A DNA stretch of 48,953 nucleotides from SZUA-254 sp031379665 (lineage in GTDB: Bacteria > Bacteroidota > Ignavibacteria > UBA10030 > SZUA-254). The notes under the pieces are model-generated. The model saw only the letters and a list, made by a program, of their open reading frames with translations. It searched no databases and was not told the DNA's origin. This document shows, piece by piece, positions 8,131 through 16,936 of the stretch. Where the stretch lies: the NCBI GenBank assembly GCA_031379665.1, contig JANNFI010000114.1, positions 1 to 48,953 on the forward strand. The letters run 5' to 3'. Position numbers and translations under genes: made by a program. Position 1 is the stretch's first letter. Each line of letters begins with the position of its first letter.

Positions 8131-9359
8131 AGATCCTCCACGTGATACCCTACTCGCCGGTGCCGCCCCAGTTCGGAGCGGCCCTTCGCGTGTACAACCT
8201 GATGAAGGAGATGACCCGGAACCACGACCTGAGCGTCATCTACTTCGGGCGCGAGGGAAGCGAGCGGCGGCTGAAAGAGAGCTTCGGCGACCGGATCAGG
8301 AACGCCATAGCCGTTCCCCGCCCCTGGGCCAGGGATTTCCGCAGGCTCAACCAGTTCTATGCCCTCCTGAACGGCAGGAGCCACTTCAAGCAGCTCGGCC
8401 TCAGCTCGCGGATGGCCTACCTGTTGAGGAAGGAACTGGATTCGCACGATTTCGACATCGTCCAGACGGAATTTCCGAACATGGCCTCTTACCCTCTCGA
8501 GACCGACGCCGTGAAGGTCCTCGACGCGCACAACGTCGAATACGACCTCAACCGGCGCCAGGGTGAAGTGACAGCGTCTCTGCTGAGGAAGTTCCATTAC
8601 CGCGAGGAGGCGAGGAAACTCCACCGTGAGGAGATCGACGCCTGGCGCCGCCAGGACCTCATCTTCACGACCTCCGAACGTGATAAGGACCTGATCAACG
8701 CCGACGTGCCCGATGTCCCGACGGTGGTCCTCCCCAACGGCGTCGATAGCGCGTACTTCACCCCCGACGGCACCGCCGCGGAGCCCGAGACGCTGGTGTT
8801 CACGGGTGTGATGCGCTACCTCCCCAATTCCGACGGTGTGCGATGGTTCATCGAGGAAATCCTCCCATTGATCCGGCAGAAGGCGCCGGCCGTGAAGCTC
8901 ATCGTCGTCGGCTCACAACCCCCGGCGTCCCTCGAACGCCACGCGAGCGAGTGCGTGATCTTCACCGGAAGGGTGGACGACGTCCGCCCGTACGTCAACC
9001 GGGCGACGCTGAGCGTCGTGCCGCTGCGGATGGGGGGCGGCACACGGTTGAAGATCGTCGAGTCGTTCTCGATGGGCAAACCGGTCGTGAGCACCACGCT
9101 CGGCGCTGAAGGCATCGAGGCGAGCCACGGCGAATCGATCATGATTGCCGACGATCCCCGCGATTTCGCCGACACCGTCCTCACCCTGATGAAGGACGCC
9201 GACCTTCGGAAGAAGCTGACCCGGAACGCCTACGAGATCATGAAGACCAGGTACGAATGGTCGGTCATCGGCGCGATGATGGACAGCGCGTACGCCGCGG
9301 TGTGCGGCGACGGCCGCCGTAACGCGGCTACCGTGGCCGATCAGAAAGGCGGGAGCTGA
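8127..9359 (+). CDS. GT4-family glycosyltransferase
   Basis: A 410-aa GT-B fold glycosyltransferase. The start is the GTG at 8127, giving VKILHVIPYSPVPPQFGAA, the usual GT4 N-terminal strand with a Gly-containing donor or acceptor loop. A GGAGGGG ribosome site lies 8 bases upstream. The frame is open upstream inside the flippase gene, but that extension is out-of-frame noise. The C-terminal domain has LPNGVDSAYF, TGVMRYLPNSDGVRWF, GGGTRLKIVESFSMGKPVV and LGAEGI, the nucleotide-sugar binding region of GT4 enzymes. It adds a sugar to the lipid-linked EPS unit. Donor and linkage cannot be told. Confidence 0.85.
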   Translation: MKILHVIPYSPVPPQFGAALRVYNLMKEMTRNHDLSVIYFGREGSERRLKESFGDRIRNAIAVPRPWARDFRRLNQFYALLNGRSHFKQLGLSSRMAYLLRKELDSHDFDIVQTEFPNMASYPLETDAVKVLDAHNVEYDLNRRQGEVTASLLRKFHYREEARKLHREEIDAWRRQDLIFTTSERDKDLINADVPDVPTVVLPNGVDSAYFTPDGTAAEPETLVFTGVMRYLPNSDGVRWFIEEILPLIRQKAPAVKLIVVGSQPPASLERHASECVIFTGRVDDVRPYVNRATLSVVPLRMGGGTRLKIVESFSMGKPVVSTTLGAEGIEASHGESIMIADDPRDFADTVLTLMKDADLRKKLTRNAYEIMKTRYEWSVIGAMMDSAYAAVCGDGRRNAATVADQKGGS

Positions 9360-9362
9360 ACG

Positions 9363-10226
9363 ATGTCCTCTGTACAGACGGCCATCGCCCGGCCAGGGGG
9401 CACAGCGCTTGGCCATCCCGAGAGGATCAAGGTCCTGATGTACCACCGTGTCGTCCGCGACGAGGAGCTCACCGCGGTCGCAAGCCAGTACGCCATCCAT
9501 GCCGATGTCCTGCAGGCGCAACTCCGGACCCTCGAGAAGCTCGGCTATACCACGATCACCTTCCACGATTACGCGCTCTACCGCAAGGGCGAGCTCAACC
9601 TGCCGAAGAAGCCGGTCATCATCACCTTCGACGACGGGTACGAGGATACGCACACCCACGCGTTCCCGCTCTTCCGCGAGTATGGAATGAAGGCCGTCGT
9701 CTTCGTCCTTGGCGACCCGCTGGTGAGGACCAACGCCTGGGACGCCGGCGAGGGAATCACCTCCGCGCCGTTGATGACGTCCGGGCAGATCCTCGAGTTG
9801 CATGCAGCGGGTTTCGAGATCGGCTCCCATTCCCTGACCCACAAGCGTCTCACGGAATTGCCGAGGGAAGAGGCGTGGAACGAAATTTCGCGCTCGCGCA
9901 TGCTCCTGGAGATGATGCTGAACGCCCCGGTACGCACCTTTTCCTACCCGTACGGATTGCTCAACGACGATGTCCGGGCGCTCGTCGCCGAAGCGGGTTA
10001 TGATTTCGCCTGCGGGGTCTACTCGGGGCCTTCGGTGTTCGGAGTCGATCCGATGAACGTCCGCAGGATCGAACCGGCGCATCGCCGCGACCCGTTCAGG
10101 TTCTGGTTCCAGATGGCGACACCGTACCAGAAGCTCGGAGCGCTCAGGTACAAGGTGAAACGGTTCCTCGAACGGTCCGACAACGGATCGTTCGGACCCC
10201 CCCACCGGGAGGCCAGGCACGCATGA
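9363..10226 (+). CDS. polysaccharide deacetylase (NodB domain, CE4)
   Basis: A 287-aa CE4 esterase. Motif 1 is ITFDDGYED with metal and catalytic aspartates at 90-91. Motif 2 is GSHSLTHKRL with metal-binding His156 and His160. Motif 3 is FSYPYG. There is an N-terminal VLMYHRVV strand. It removes N- or O-acetyl groups from sugar residues of the nascent or exported polymer. There is no clear signal peptide, so it may act in the cytoplasm or be exported by an unrecognised route. It lies 3 bp after the GT4 gene and overlaps the next gene by ATGA. Deacetylases in this position are common in EPS loci that also carry FemAB-like genes. Confidence 0.88.
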   Translation: MSSVQTAIARPGGTALGHPERIKVLMYHRVVRDEELTAVASQYAIHADVLQAQLRTLEKLGYTTITFHDYALYRKGELNLPKKPVIITFDDGYEDTHTHAFPLFREYGMKAVVFVLGDPLVRTNAWDAGEGITSAPLMTSGQILELHAAGFEIGSHSLTHKRLTELPREEAWNEISRSRMLLEMMLNAPVRTFSYPYGLLNDDVRALVAEAGYDFACGVYSGPSVFGVDPMNVRRIEPAHRRDPFRFWFQMATPYQKLGALRYKVKRFLERSDNGSFGPPHREARHA

Positions 10227-11563
10227 ACGCTCACGGAGCAATGATGAAGGGGTCGGCTGAGACCGCCCGATCGCCCCGCGACGCGCGACCGCTCGCCGTG
10301 GAGGTGGTGCGCTCGTTCGACGCCGGGGTAATCGATCCCGCCCGTTGGAACGAGCTCGTTGTCCTTTCCGGCGGAACGGTCTACCAGACATTCGAATGGC
10401 AGTCGCTCTGGTGGGCTTCGTACGGGTCGCGCAGGTCGCTCCACATCGTCCTGTTCCGGGCCGATGACGCCGTCGTCGGGATCGCGCCCCTGTTCAGCAG
10501 GACCGGCCGTCCCGCATCGTCGAAGCTCTTCCGGCTCATCGGGTCGGGCGACGCCTTCAGCCGTTCGGGTGGCCTCTTCCTGGACGACGGGCCGAGCGAT
10601 TACCTGGACCTGATCGTGGCCCCGGAATACGGCGAAGCGGTCGGACGCGCGTTCGTCGACCACGTGGCCGGGAATCGATCGTCGTTCGGGAGGATCGACC
10701 TGGTCAATCTGCGCGCGGACGGATCCGCGATGAGCTTCATCGTCCCGGCCCTCGCCGCGTCGACGGATTTTCGCCTCACCATCACCGACGGCGATGTCTG
10801 TTCACAGATCGACACCGCTCCGGCGCCGAAGGAGTTCCTCCGGTCGCTCGACTCCGGAGTCCGCCGGAGGTACACCCAGGCATCCCGCGTTCTCGAGGGT
10901 GGGGACGCGTCGGTGACCCTCAGGACGATCGGGCCGGCTAACTGGGACACGCTCTACGCCGACCTTGTCAGGCTCCACCAGGCGCGCTGGAATCGCGCGG
11001 GGTTCCCGGGCCTCTTCCACGACAAGACTAATTCGGAATTTCAGCGGGGGGTCGCGGCGGCCCTCCACGCTCAGGGATGGCTCTGGTTCGCCGGCCTCTA
11101 CGACGGAGAACGGTGCATCGCCGCTCGCCTCGGATTCATCTTCGGGGGACGGATCTACGATTATCTCTCAGGGTTCGACGACGCTTCGCCGTGGGCGAAG
11201 AAACGGCCCGGCATGGCCCTCCTGCTCCGGATGTACGAGGACGCGCACGCGGGCGGGATGAGCGCGCTCGACCTCCTCCGCGGCGACGAAAAATACAAGG
11301 GCGAACTCACCTCCGACCGACGGATCCTCCGGAACGTCACCGTCGAGGTCTGCGGGGGGCCGCCCGGCCGGAAGGGACTCCCGGCGAGGATCGGCTCGAC
11401 GGCGGGACTGGCCGGATTCCTGCTCGTCCGCGAGGCGAGGCTGTTCAAGGTCCATGTTCGCCAGCACGGACTGGTCCGCGGCCTCGCGAGCTATGTCCGC
11501 TTCCGGACTCAGCGGTTCACACGCAAATTCCAGGTTGGAAAGGACAGTTCAACGAATGAATGA
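10223..11563 (+). CDS. FemAB/CelD-like GNAT-fold acyltransferase (first copy)
   Basis: A 446-aa protein of the Acetyltransf_6 (CelD/BcsL, FemAB-like) group. Residues 45-65 hold TVYQTFEWQSLWWASYG, the family's usual N-terminal signature. The C-terminal GNAT half contains LHQARWNRAGFP, IYDYLSGFD, PGMALLLRMYEDA and LDLLRGDEKYKGEL. The family transfers acyl or aminoacyl groups. In EPS loci it is thought to decorate the polymer. It overlaps the deacetylase by 4 bp and the ATP-grasp gene by 8 bp, so a linked deacetylation-then-acylation chemistry is a reasonable inference. Confidence 0.75.
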   Translation: MNAHGAMMKGSAETARSPRDARPLAVEVVRSFDAGVIDPARWNELVVLSGGTVYQTFEWQSLWWASYGSRRSLHIVLFRADDAVVGIAPLFSRTGRPASSKLFRLIGSGDAFSRSGGLFLDDGPSDYLDLIVAPEYGEAVGRAFVDHVAGNRSSFGRIDLVNLRADGSAMSFIVPALAASTDFRLTITDGDVCSQIDTAPAPKEFLRSLDSGVRRRYTQASRVLEGGDASVTLRTIGPANWDTLYADLVRLHQARWNRAGFPGLFHDKTNSEFQRGVAAALHAQGWLWFAGLYDGERCIAARLGFIFGGRIYDYLSGFDDASPWAKKRPGMALLLRMYEDAHAGGMSALDLLRGDEKYKGELTSDRRILRNVTVEVCGGPPGRKGLPARIGSTAGLAGFLLVREARLFKVHVRQHGLVRGLASYVRFRTQRFTRKFQVGKDSSTNE

Positions 11564-12818
11564 CAAGTCTACGGCCGCTCAGCGAAACCACACGGAGATC
11601 CCCGCCCTCATCATCGGCGGGATCGGGATCGTCCGCAACCTCGGCGAGGAAGGCGTGCCGATCTACGCCGGTTCCGACGTCGCGCGCAACCACATCTTCC
11701 ATTCGCGTTATGTCCGGAAACGGGTAATGTTCACCGACTTCACGACCCGGAAGTTTGTCGACGAGCTGATCGACCTCGCGCGCGCCGAGGGCCGGAAGCT
11801 GATGTTCTTCAGCGACGACGATCGCGCGATCCTGACGTTTTCCCAGCATCAGGACGAGCTGAGGGAATACTATTATTTCAACATCCCTCCGGCGGAAACG
11901 GTCGACGCGGTCCTCGACAAGAGGAAGTTCTCCGTCCTGGCCCAGGATCTCGGCCTCCCCGTCCCCTGGTCGTTCGCCATCACGTCGATGGAGGAACTGA
12001 TGCGGGAAATCGGGAAGATCACCTATCCCTGCATCATCAAGCCGGCACACAAAGAGGACTGGTGGACCCCGAGGTTCCGGGAGGTCCTCGGCGCCTACCG
12101 GAAGGCGATCGAGTGCTACAACCGCGAGGAGCTTGTCGACTACTTCGGGAAAATCCTTCTCGTCAACCCCAACCCGCTCCTCCAGGAGCTGGTGGAAGGC
12201 GACGATGCGCAGCTCTACAGCGTGAACCTTTACTACGACCGGGAGTACAACCTCAAGGGTTTCTACGCCGCGCACAAACACCGGACCTACCCGATCCACG
12301 CCGGGCAGGGCTGCCTCGTCGAGACGGTGAAGGACCCCGCGATCATGGCGGTGTCCACCGACATCGCCCGCAAGCTTCGTATGAACGGGCTCTGCAACAT
12401 CCAATACAAGCGCGACCGGCGCGGGGCGCTGAAGATCATGGAACTCCACGTCAGGAACAGCATCTGGAGCTATCTCGGGAAAGCCAGCGGGATGAACCTC
12501 TATTACATGGCCTACCTGGACCAGCAGGGGTTCGCATATCCCTACGGATCGGACTACCGCGAGGGTGTGAAGTTCGTCGATTTGAAACGCGACCTGAAGG
12601 CGATCCTCGCGTACCGGAAGACGGGCGAATGGACCATCTGGAACGGCCTGAAATCCCTCAGGGGAAAACGGGTATACCACATCCTCAACTGGGCCGACCC
12701 GATGCCTTTCATCGCCGACACCTGGTACGAAATCCTCGACCGGACGGGCAGGAAATCACCCGGGGGACAAACAGATGAGCCGGTCCCCGGGCACGCAACG
12801 GCGGGGCGGGCGGGATGA
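11556..12818 (+). CDS. ATP-grasp carboxylate-amine ligase-like protein
   Basis: A 420-aa ATP-grasp enzyme. The start is ATG 11556 after AAAGGACAG, giving MNDKSTAAQRN. It opens with PALIIGGIGIVRNLGEEGVP, a pre-ATP-grasp Rossmann strand. Next is YPCIIKPAHK with the ATP-binding Lys near residue 164. LLQELVEGDD and GLCNIQYKRD follow, and then the metal-site strand MELHVRNS. In relatives that last strand reads EINPR. Here the Asn is replaced by His, so metal binding may be altered. The family joins a carboxylate to an amine or other nucleophile with ATP. Sitting between two FemAB-like genes, it may make an activated substituent for the polysaccharide. Confidence 0.78.
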   Translation: MNDKSTAAQRNHTEIPALIIGGIGIVRNLGEEGVPIYAGSDVARNHIFHSRYVRKRVMFTDFTTRKFVDELIDLARAEGRKLMFFSDDDRAILTFSQHQDELREYYYFNIPPAETVDAVLDKRKFSVLAQDLGLPVPWSFAITSMEELMREIGKITYPCIIKPAHKEDWWTPRFREVLGAYRKAIECYNREELVDYFGKILLVNPNPLLQELVEGDDAQLYSVNLYYDREYNLKGFYAAHKHRTYPIHAGQGCLVETVKDPAIMAVSTDIARKLRMNGLCNIQYKRDRRGALKIMELHVRNSIWSYLGKASGMNLYYMAYLDQQGFAYPYGSDYREGVKFVDLKRDLKAILAYRKTGEWTIWNGLKSLRGKRVYHILNWADPMPFIADTWYEILDRTGRKSPGGQTDEPVPGHATAGRAG

Positions 12819-14175
12819 CGGAACGATGATCGGACACGCAGAAAAGATCGTCGAAGTGACAGTGCCGGCGGAGGCGATCGCCGCGCGGGTTTCCGTGCGC
12901 GTGCTCCGCACCGACGCGGAATTCGACGTCATCGGACCGACCTGGGACGCGGTCCTCGAGCATTCAGAGGCGACCGTGTTCCAGACCTATGAATGGCAGC
13001 GGACGTGGTGGAAATACTTCGGCGGGAAACGTACACTCCTCGTCCTGCTCTTTGATCTGGACGGTACGACAGTCGGGATCGCACCGATGTTCGCCGAGAG
13101 GGAACGGCTCCTCGGGCTGCCGGTCGCGACGCGCATCAAGTTCATCGGCGTCGGCCTCTCGGACTACCTGTCGATCATCGCCGTGGCGGGGAACGAGACG
13201 GCGGTCGTCGGGGCGCTGGCCGGCTGGCTCGCCTCGCACCCGCGCGAATGGGATGTCTTCGACCTGGAGGATGTCCCGCAGACGTGTCCGTCGTTCGAAA
13301 AACTCCCCGCGAGCCTCGAATCGGCGGGCCTGAGAGTTTACCGCTATCAGGGTTCGGTCTGCCCCCGCATCGGGCTCCCGGGAAGCGAGGGCGAACTGTT
13401 GCGGCAACTCGGCCCCTCGAGCAGCTACAACCTGAAGCGAAAGCTGAAGCGGATGCACACGACGTACACGTCCGAGGTGAGGCTGGTGAGCAAACCCGAC
13501 GAGACCATCGATCGCGCGATCGGCGATTTCGCCGTCATCCACGGGGGCCGATGGAAGAGCCAGGGGCACCCCAGCGCGTTCGACGACCCCCACCACAGGG
13601 CGTTCCACGCCGAGGTTTGCCGGAAGATGGCGGCCCGCGACTGGCTGCGGATCTTTTTCCTGGACATCGCCGGAAATCCGGCGGCGGTCAATTTCAGTTT
13701 CAATTTCCGGTCGACGATCTATATGTATCAGAGCAACGCCCACGGTCCGGACGAGGTCATGAAATGCAGCCCGGGTCTTCTGATCCGCTCGATTGCGATG
13801 ACCGGGGGGATCGCCGAGGGGATGAGGGTCTTCGACTTCATGCGCGGCGACGAAGCGTACAAGTACCGGGAATGGGCGGCCGTCGACGTGAACAACTGGC
13901 TCCTCAGGTCCTCGTCCCCGACGCGCGGCGGCTCGGCCAGATTTCTCCTCTTCCTGGCTTCCGAGTTCCTCGGGAAGGCGGCCCAGAGGTTCAAAATGGA
14001 GTACTACGATTACCGGCGGTACAAGATCAGCGGGCAGTCCGAGGATGTGCCCGTACCGGTCTACGCCATGGGGAAGTTTTCGGAATTGCTGTCGATGACC
14101 GCGCACTTCTTCGCCCGCCATCTACCTTCGGGACGGCGGGAACAATCAAACAGGAAATCCAAGACCGACGAATGA
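12775..14175 (+). CDS. FemAB/CelD-like GNAT-fold acyltransferase (second copy)
   Basis: A 466-aa paralog of the protein at 10223-11563. It has TVFQTYEWQRTWWKYFG near residue 65, a central HGGRWKSQGHPSAFDD, and a C-terminal IYMYQSNAHG, CSPGLLIRSIAM and DFMRGDEAYKYRE. The start at 12775 (after CGGGGGACAAAC) overlaps the ATP-grasp gene by 44 bp. An ATG at 12826 is an alternative that would drop 17 poorly ordered residues. It overlaps the next gene by ATGA. It likely decorates the same polymer at another position. Confidence 0.75.
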   Translation: MSRSPGTQRRGGRDDGTMIGHAEKIVEVTVPAEAIAARVSVRVLRTDAEFDVIGPTWDAVLEHSEATVFQTYEWQRTWWKYFGGKRTLLVLLFDLDGTTVGIAPMFAERERLLGLPVATRIKFIGVGLSDYLSIIAVAGNETAVVGALAGWLASHPREWDVFDLEDVPQTCPSFEKLPASLESAGLRVYRYQGSVCPRIGLPGSEGELLRQLGPSSSYNLKRKLKRMHTTYTSEVRLVSKPDETIDRAIGDFAVIHGGRWKSQGHPSAFDDPHHRAFHAEVCRKMAARDWLRIFFLDIAGNPAAVNFSFNFRSTIYMYQSNAHGPDEVMKCSPGLLIRSIAMTGGIAEGMRVFDFMRGDEAYKYREWAAVDVNNWLLRSSSPTRGGSARFLLFLASEFLGKAAQRFKMEYYDYRRYKISGQSEDVPVPVYAMGKFSELLSMTAHFFARHLPSGRREQSNRKSKTDE

Positions 14176-15284
14176 AAATCCTGACCATCGTGTCAACAGG
14201 GATGAACAAGCCCTCGCCCGAACAACTCAGGTCGTTCGAAGAGAGCGGTCTCTATCCGCGCGTGACGCTCTACGAGCGTTATCTCGAATCGGAGATGCTC
14301 GACGAAACGTTCATGCGTGACCGCGTGCCCGGTTGGCGGAAGTTCTTTTACCGCCTCGTCCCGAAACCGCTCGACCAGGTGGTCGAGGCGTACATCATCC
14401 GGAAGCGGTACGACGCCGTCGTCACCTGGGCGGAACGGCTGGGACTTCCCTTCGCTCTGCTCCTGAAGCTCACCTTTTCCAGGACGCCGAACGTGACCCT
14501 CAACAGCTGGATCTCGGGCCGGAAGAAGGCGTTCCTGCTCAAATTGGTCCATTCGCACATCTCGCGGATCCTGATGTGGTCCACCGTCCAGAAGGAGTAC
14601 GCCGTGAGGCACCTGGGAATCCCGGAGGAACGGATCACATTCATCAGGAAATTCGCTGACGAGCAGTTCTGGCACCCGATGCCCGCTCAGACGGACACCA
14701 TCTGCGCGGCCGGAATGGAGATGCGCGACTACCCGACCCTCATCCGGGCGCTCGACGGCCTCGACATCCCGTGCCACATCGCGACCGGACTGAACAAGGG
14801 CAAGCTCTTCAGCACCGTGGCAGCGATCGGCGAGATGGGCGAACTACCGGCCAACATCACCGTGGGAAAGCGGAATTATTCAGAACTGCGCGAGCTCTAT
14901 GCGCGATCCCGTTTCGTCGTGATCCCGCTGCTGGCGACCGACACCGACAACGGACTCACCTGCATGCTCGAATCGATGGCGATGGGGCGCGCGGTGATCT
15001 GTTCACGGACGGAGGGTCAGATCGACATCCTCCAGGACGGGGTGGCCGGCATCTTCGTGCCCCAGGGCAACCCGACGGCGTTGAGGGAGGCCATCCTTCG
15101 ACTCTGGAACGACCCCCAGCTCGCCGAAGAGATGGGCCGGCGGGGCCGGGAATTCATCGAGCGGCGTCATTCCATCGAACAGTTCGTCGAGAGCGTCCGA
15201 AGTGTCGTTGAAGAAGTGAGCGGCAAGACGGGCGCCTCGCGTCCGTTCAAACTCGAATTTCCCACGCTGGCTGAAACGGCATGA
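14172..15284 (+). CDS. GT4-like glycosyltransferase
   Basis: A 370-aa GT-B glycosyltransferase beginning MKILTIVSTGMNKPSPEQLR at the ATG that overlaps the previous stop (ATGA). The C-terminal nucleotide-sugar domain is clear: YSELRELYARSRFVVIPLL, DTDNGLTCMLESMAMGRAVI, and GQIDILQDGVAGIFVPQGNP with the E-x7-E-like spacing of GT4 enzymes. The N-terminal acceptor domain is less conserved. It belongs to the EPS assembly line; donor sugar unknown. Confidence 0.8.
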   Translation: MKILTIVSTGMNKPSPEQLRSFEESGLYPRVTLYERYLESEMLDETFMRDRVPGWRKFFYRLVPKPLDQVVEAYIIRKRYDAVVTWAERLGLPFALLLKLTFSRTPNVTLNSWISGRKKAFLLKLVHSHISRILMWSTVQKEYAVRHLGIPEERITFIRKFADEQFWHPMPAQTDTICAAGMEMRDYPTLIRALDGLDIPCHIATGLNKGKLFSTVAAIGEMGELPANITVGKRNYSELRELYARSRFVVIPLLATDTDNGLTCMLESMAMGRAVICSRTEGQIDILQDGVAGIFVPQGNPTALREAILRLWNDPQLAEEMGRRGREFIERRHSIEQFVESVRSVVEEVSGKTGASRPFKLEFPTLAETA

Positions 15285-16552
15285 ACGCTGTACTCATTAT
15301 CACCGAGGTCCTCGCCCTGATCATCCTGGGGGGGATGACCGGGTACCTGGCGCTCCTGAGCCTCCTCTCCCTCGTGGCCCGCAGATCCGCACCCGTCGCC
15401 CCCGGAGGGCCGCTTCGAATCGCGGTGGTGATCCCTGCCCATAACGAGGAGTCGTCGATCGGACGGACGGTACGCAGCGTCGCCGCCCTCGACTATCCCC
15501 GCGACCTTACGGAAACCTTCGTCATCGCTGACAACTGCACCGACACGACGGCGAGCATCGCGAGGAGCCTCGGCGCCACCGTGCTCGAACGGTTCGACGA
15601 TGTGAAGAAGGGGAAGGGGCACGCCCTCCGGTGGACCTTCGACCAGCTCCTGGCGCGCGAGCCGCGCTGGGACGGGTTCGTCGTGATCGACGCCGATTCC
15701 ACCGCGAGCACTAATTTTCTCAGGGTGATGGACGCCCACCTTCGCGACGGCGCCGGCGCGATCCAGGCGAGCGACATGGTGGAGCGGAACCTTCATTCGT
15801 GGAGCAGCGAGATCACCCGCCTCGGGTTCACTCTGTATAATTTTTCCCGCCCGCTCGGGCGCACCGTCATCGGCGGATCGGCCGGTCTCCGCGGCAACGG
15901 GATGTGCTTCAGCGCGCCGCTCCTCCGCAAGATCCCATGGAACGCCTACGGCGTGACCGAAGACCTCCAGTACGGCCTGAGCATCCTCCTCGAAGGCGAG
16001 AAGGTCCGGTTCGCCGCCGACGCCCGGATCACGACTACGATGCCCACCATCGCAGCGAACGCCGAGTCGCAGCGCATCCGGTGGGAGCAGGGCCGCGGGC
16101 CCGTCACGGAGATGTTCAGCGGGAAGCTCCTGGCGGGCGCGTTCACGCGATTCTCGTACCCGCTCCTCGATTCCTGGATTGACCTCGTCACGCCCCCCTT
16201 CATTTCGCTGATGGCGCTGAGCGTCGCGGTCCTGGCCGTCCACGTTCTCCTCTGGATGGTTGCGCCCGCGCTCTTCTCCGCGTGGCTTCTGTCCTGGGGA
16301 ATCGTGATCCTGCTCGGCATCGTCCACGTCATCGCCGGGCTGGCCTCGGCCGGGGCGGACGCACGGCTCTATCTCGTATTGCTCCACGTTCCACGGTACG
16401 CGCTCTGGAAATTACTCTTACGCCGCAAACACGGGTCGTCCGGTTCCCCGGAGGAATGGATACGGACGACACGGGAAACAAAAGGCCCGGGCACACCCGA
16501 CGCCGAGAAAAATCACGACGGGCAACCCGTCTCCCCCCACACTCACCAGTAA
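15281..16552 (+). CDS. membrane GT2 glycosyltransferase with QxxRW motif
   Basis: A 423-aa family-2 glycosyltransferase with an N-terminal membrane helix (VLALIILGGMTGYLALLSLL) and two or more C-terminal helices (MALSVAVLAVHVLLWMVAP and the following stretch). The catalytic elements of processive enzymes are all present: IADNCTD, VIDADS (DxD), VTEDLQYG (TED) and QRIRWEQG (QxxRW). That set is typical of cellulose synthase, hyaluronan synthase and PgaC-like enzymes. It may therefore make a homopolymer stretch or act as the main chain synthase at the inner membrane. The last 40 residues are hydrophilic and charged. It ends 10 bp before the response regulator gene. Confidence 0.85.
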   Translation: MNAVLIITEVLALIILGGMTGYLALLSLLSLVARRSAPVAPGGPLRIAVVIPAHNEESSIGRTVRSVAALDYPRDLTETFVIADNCTDTTASIARSLGATVLERFDDVKKGKGHALRWTFDQLLAREPRWDGFVVIDADSTASTNFLRVMDAHLRDGAGAIQASDMVERNLHSWSSEITRLGFTLYNFSRPLGRTVIGGSAGLRGNGMCFSAPLLRKIPWNAYGVTEDLQYGLSILLEGEKVRFAADARITTTMPTIAANAESQRIRWEQGRGPVTEMFSGKLLAGAFTRFSYPLLDSWIDLVTPPFISLMALSVAVLAVHVLLWMVAPALFSAWLLSWGIVILLGIVHVIAGLASAGADARLYLVLLHVPRYALWKLLLRRKHGSSGSPEEWIRTTRETKGPGTPDAEKNHDGQPVSPHTHQ

Positions 16553-16562
16553 GACGAACTGT

Positions 16563-16931
16563 ATGCCGAAGATACTGATCATCGACGACGACGAAGTCCA
16601 GCTGAGGCTCCAGCAGTCAATCCTCGACGGACAGGGGTACACCCTTTACTCCACGGCCGACGGCCCCCAGGGGGTGCTTCTGTTTAAGACGCACCATCCG
16701 GACCTCGTCCTCCTCGACATCGGTCTGCCGACGGTCAGCGGGATCGAGGTGCTCAAGCAGATCCGGCAGATCGACGCCAAGGCGAAGATCATCGTGATCA
16801 CCGGGTACGCCTCCGTCGAGTCGGCCGTTCTCGCCATTCGCGAAGGGGCCTGGGACTATGTAAGGAAACCGTACGACGTGAACGCCCTGCTCAAGAAGGT
16901 GGAATCCGCACTTTCGATGGTGCGGGGCTGA
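16563..16931 (+). CDS. single-domain response regulator (CheY-like, NtrC-type receiver)
   Basis: A 122-aa receiver domain with no output domain. Acidic pocket Asp8-Asp9-Asp10, phosphoacceptor Asp52 in LLDIGLPTVSG, switch Thr80 in VITGYAS and Lys102 in YVRKPYD are all in place, so it should be phosphorylatable. Its REGAWDYVRKPYDVNALLKKVE end resembles receivers of NtrC-family activators more than CheY. No histidine kinase is in the window. Lying between the GT2 and surface-protein genes with 10- and 5-bp gaps, it is probably co-expressed with EPS and may relay a signal to the sigma-54 system or control polymer export. Confidence 0.88.
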   Translation: MPKILIIDDDEVQLRLQQSILDGQGYTLYSTADGPQGVLLFKTHHPDLVLLDIGLPTVSGIEVLKQIRQIDAKAKIIVITGYASVESAVLAIREGAWDYVRKPYDVNALLKKVESALSMVRG

Positions 16932-16936
16932 CGATC

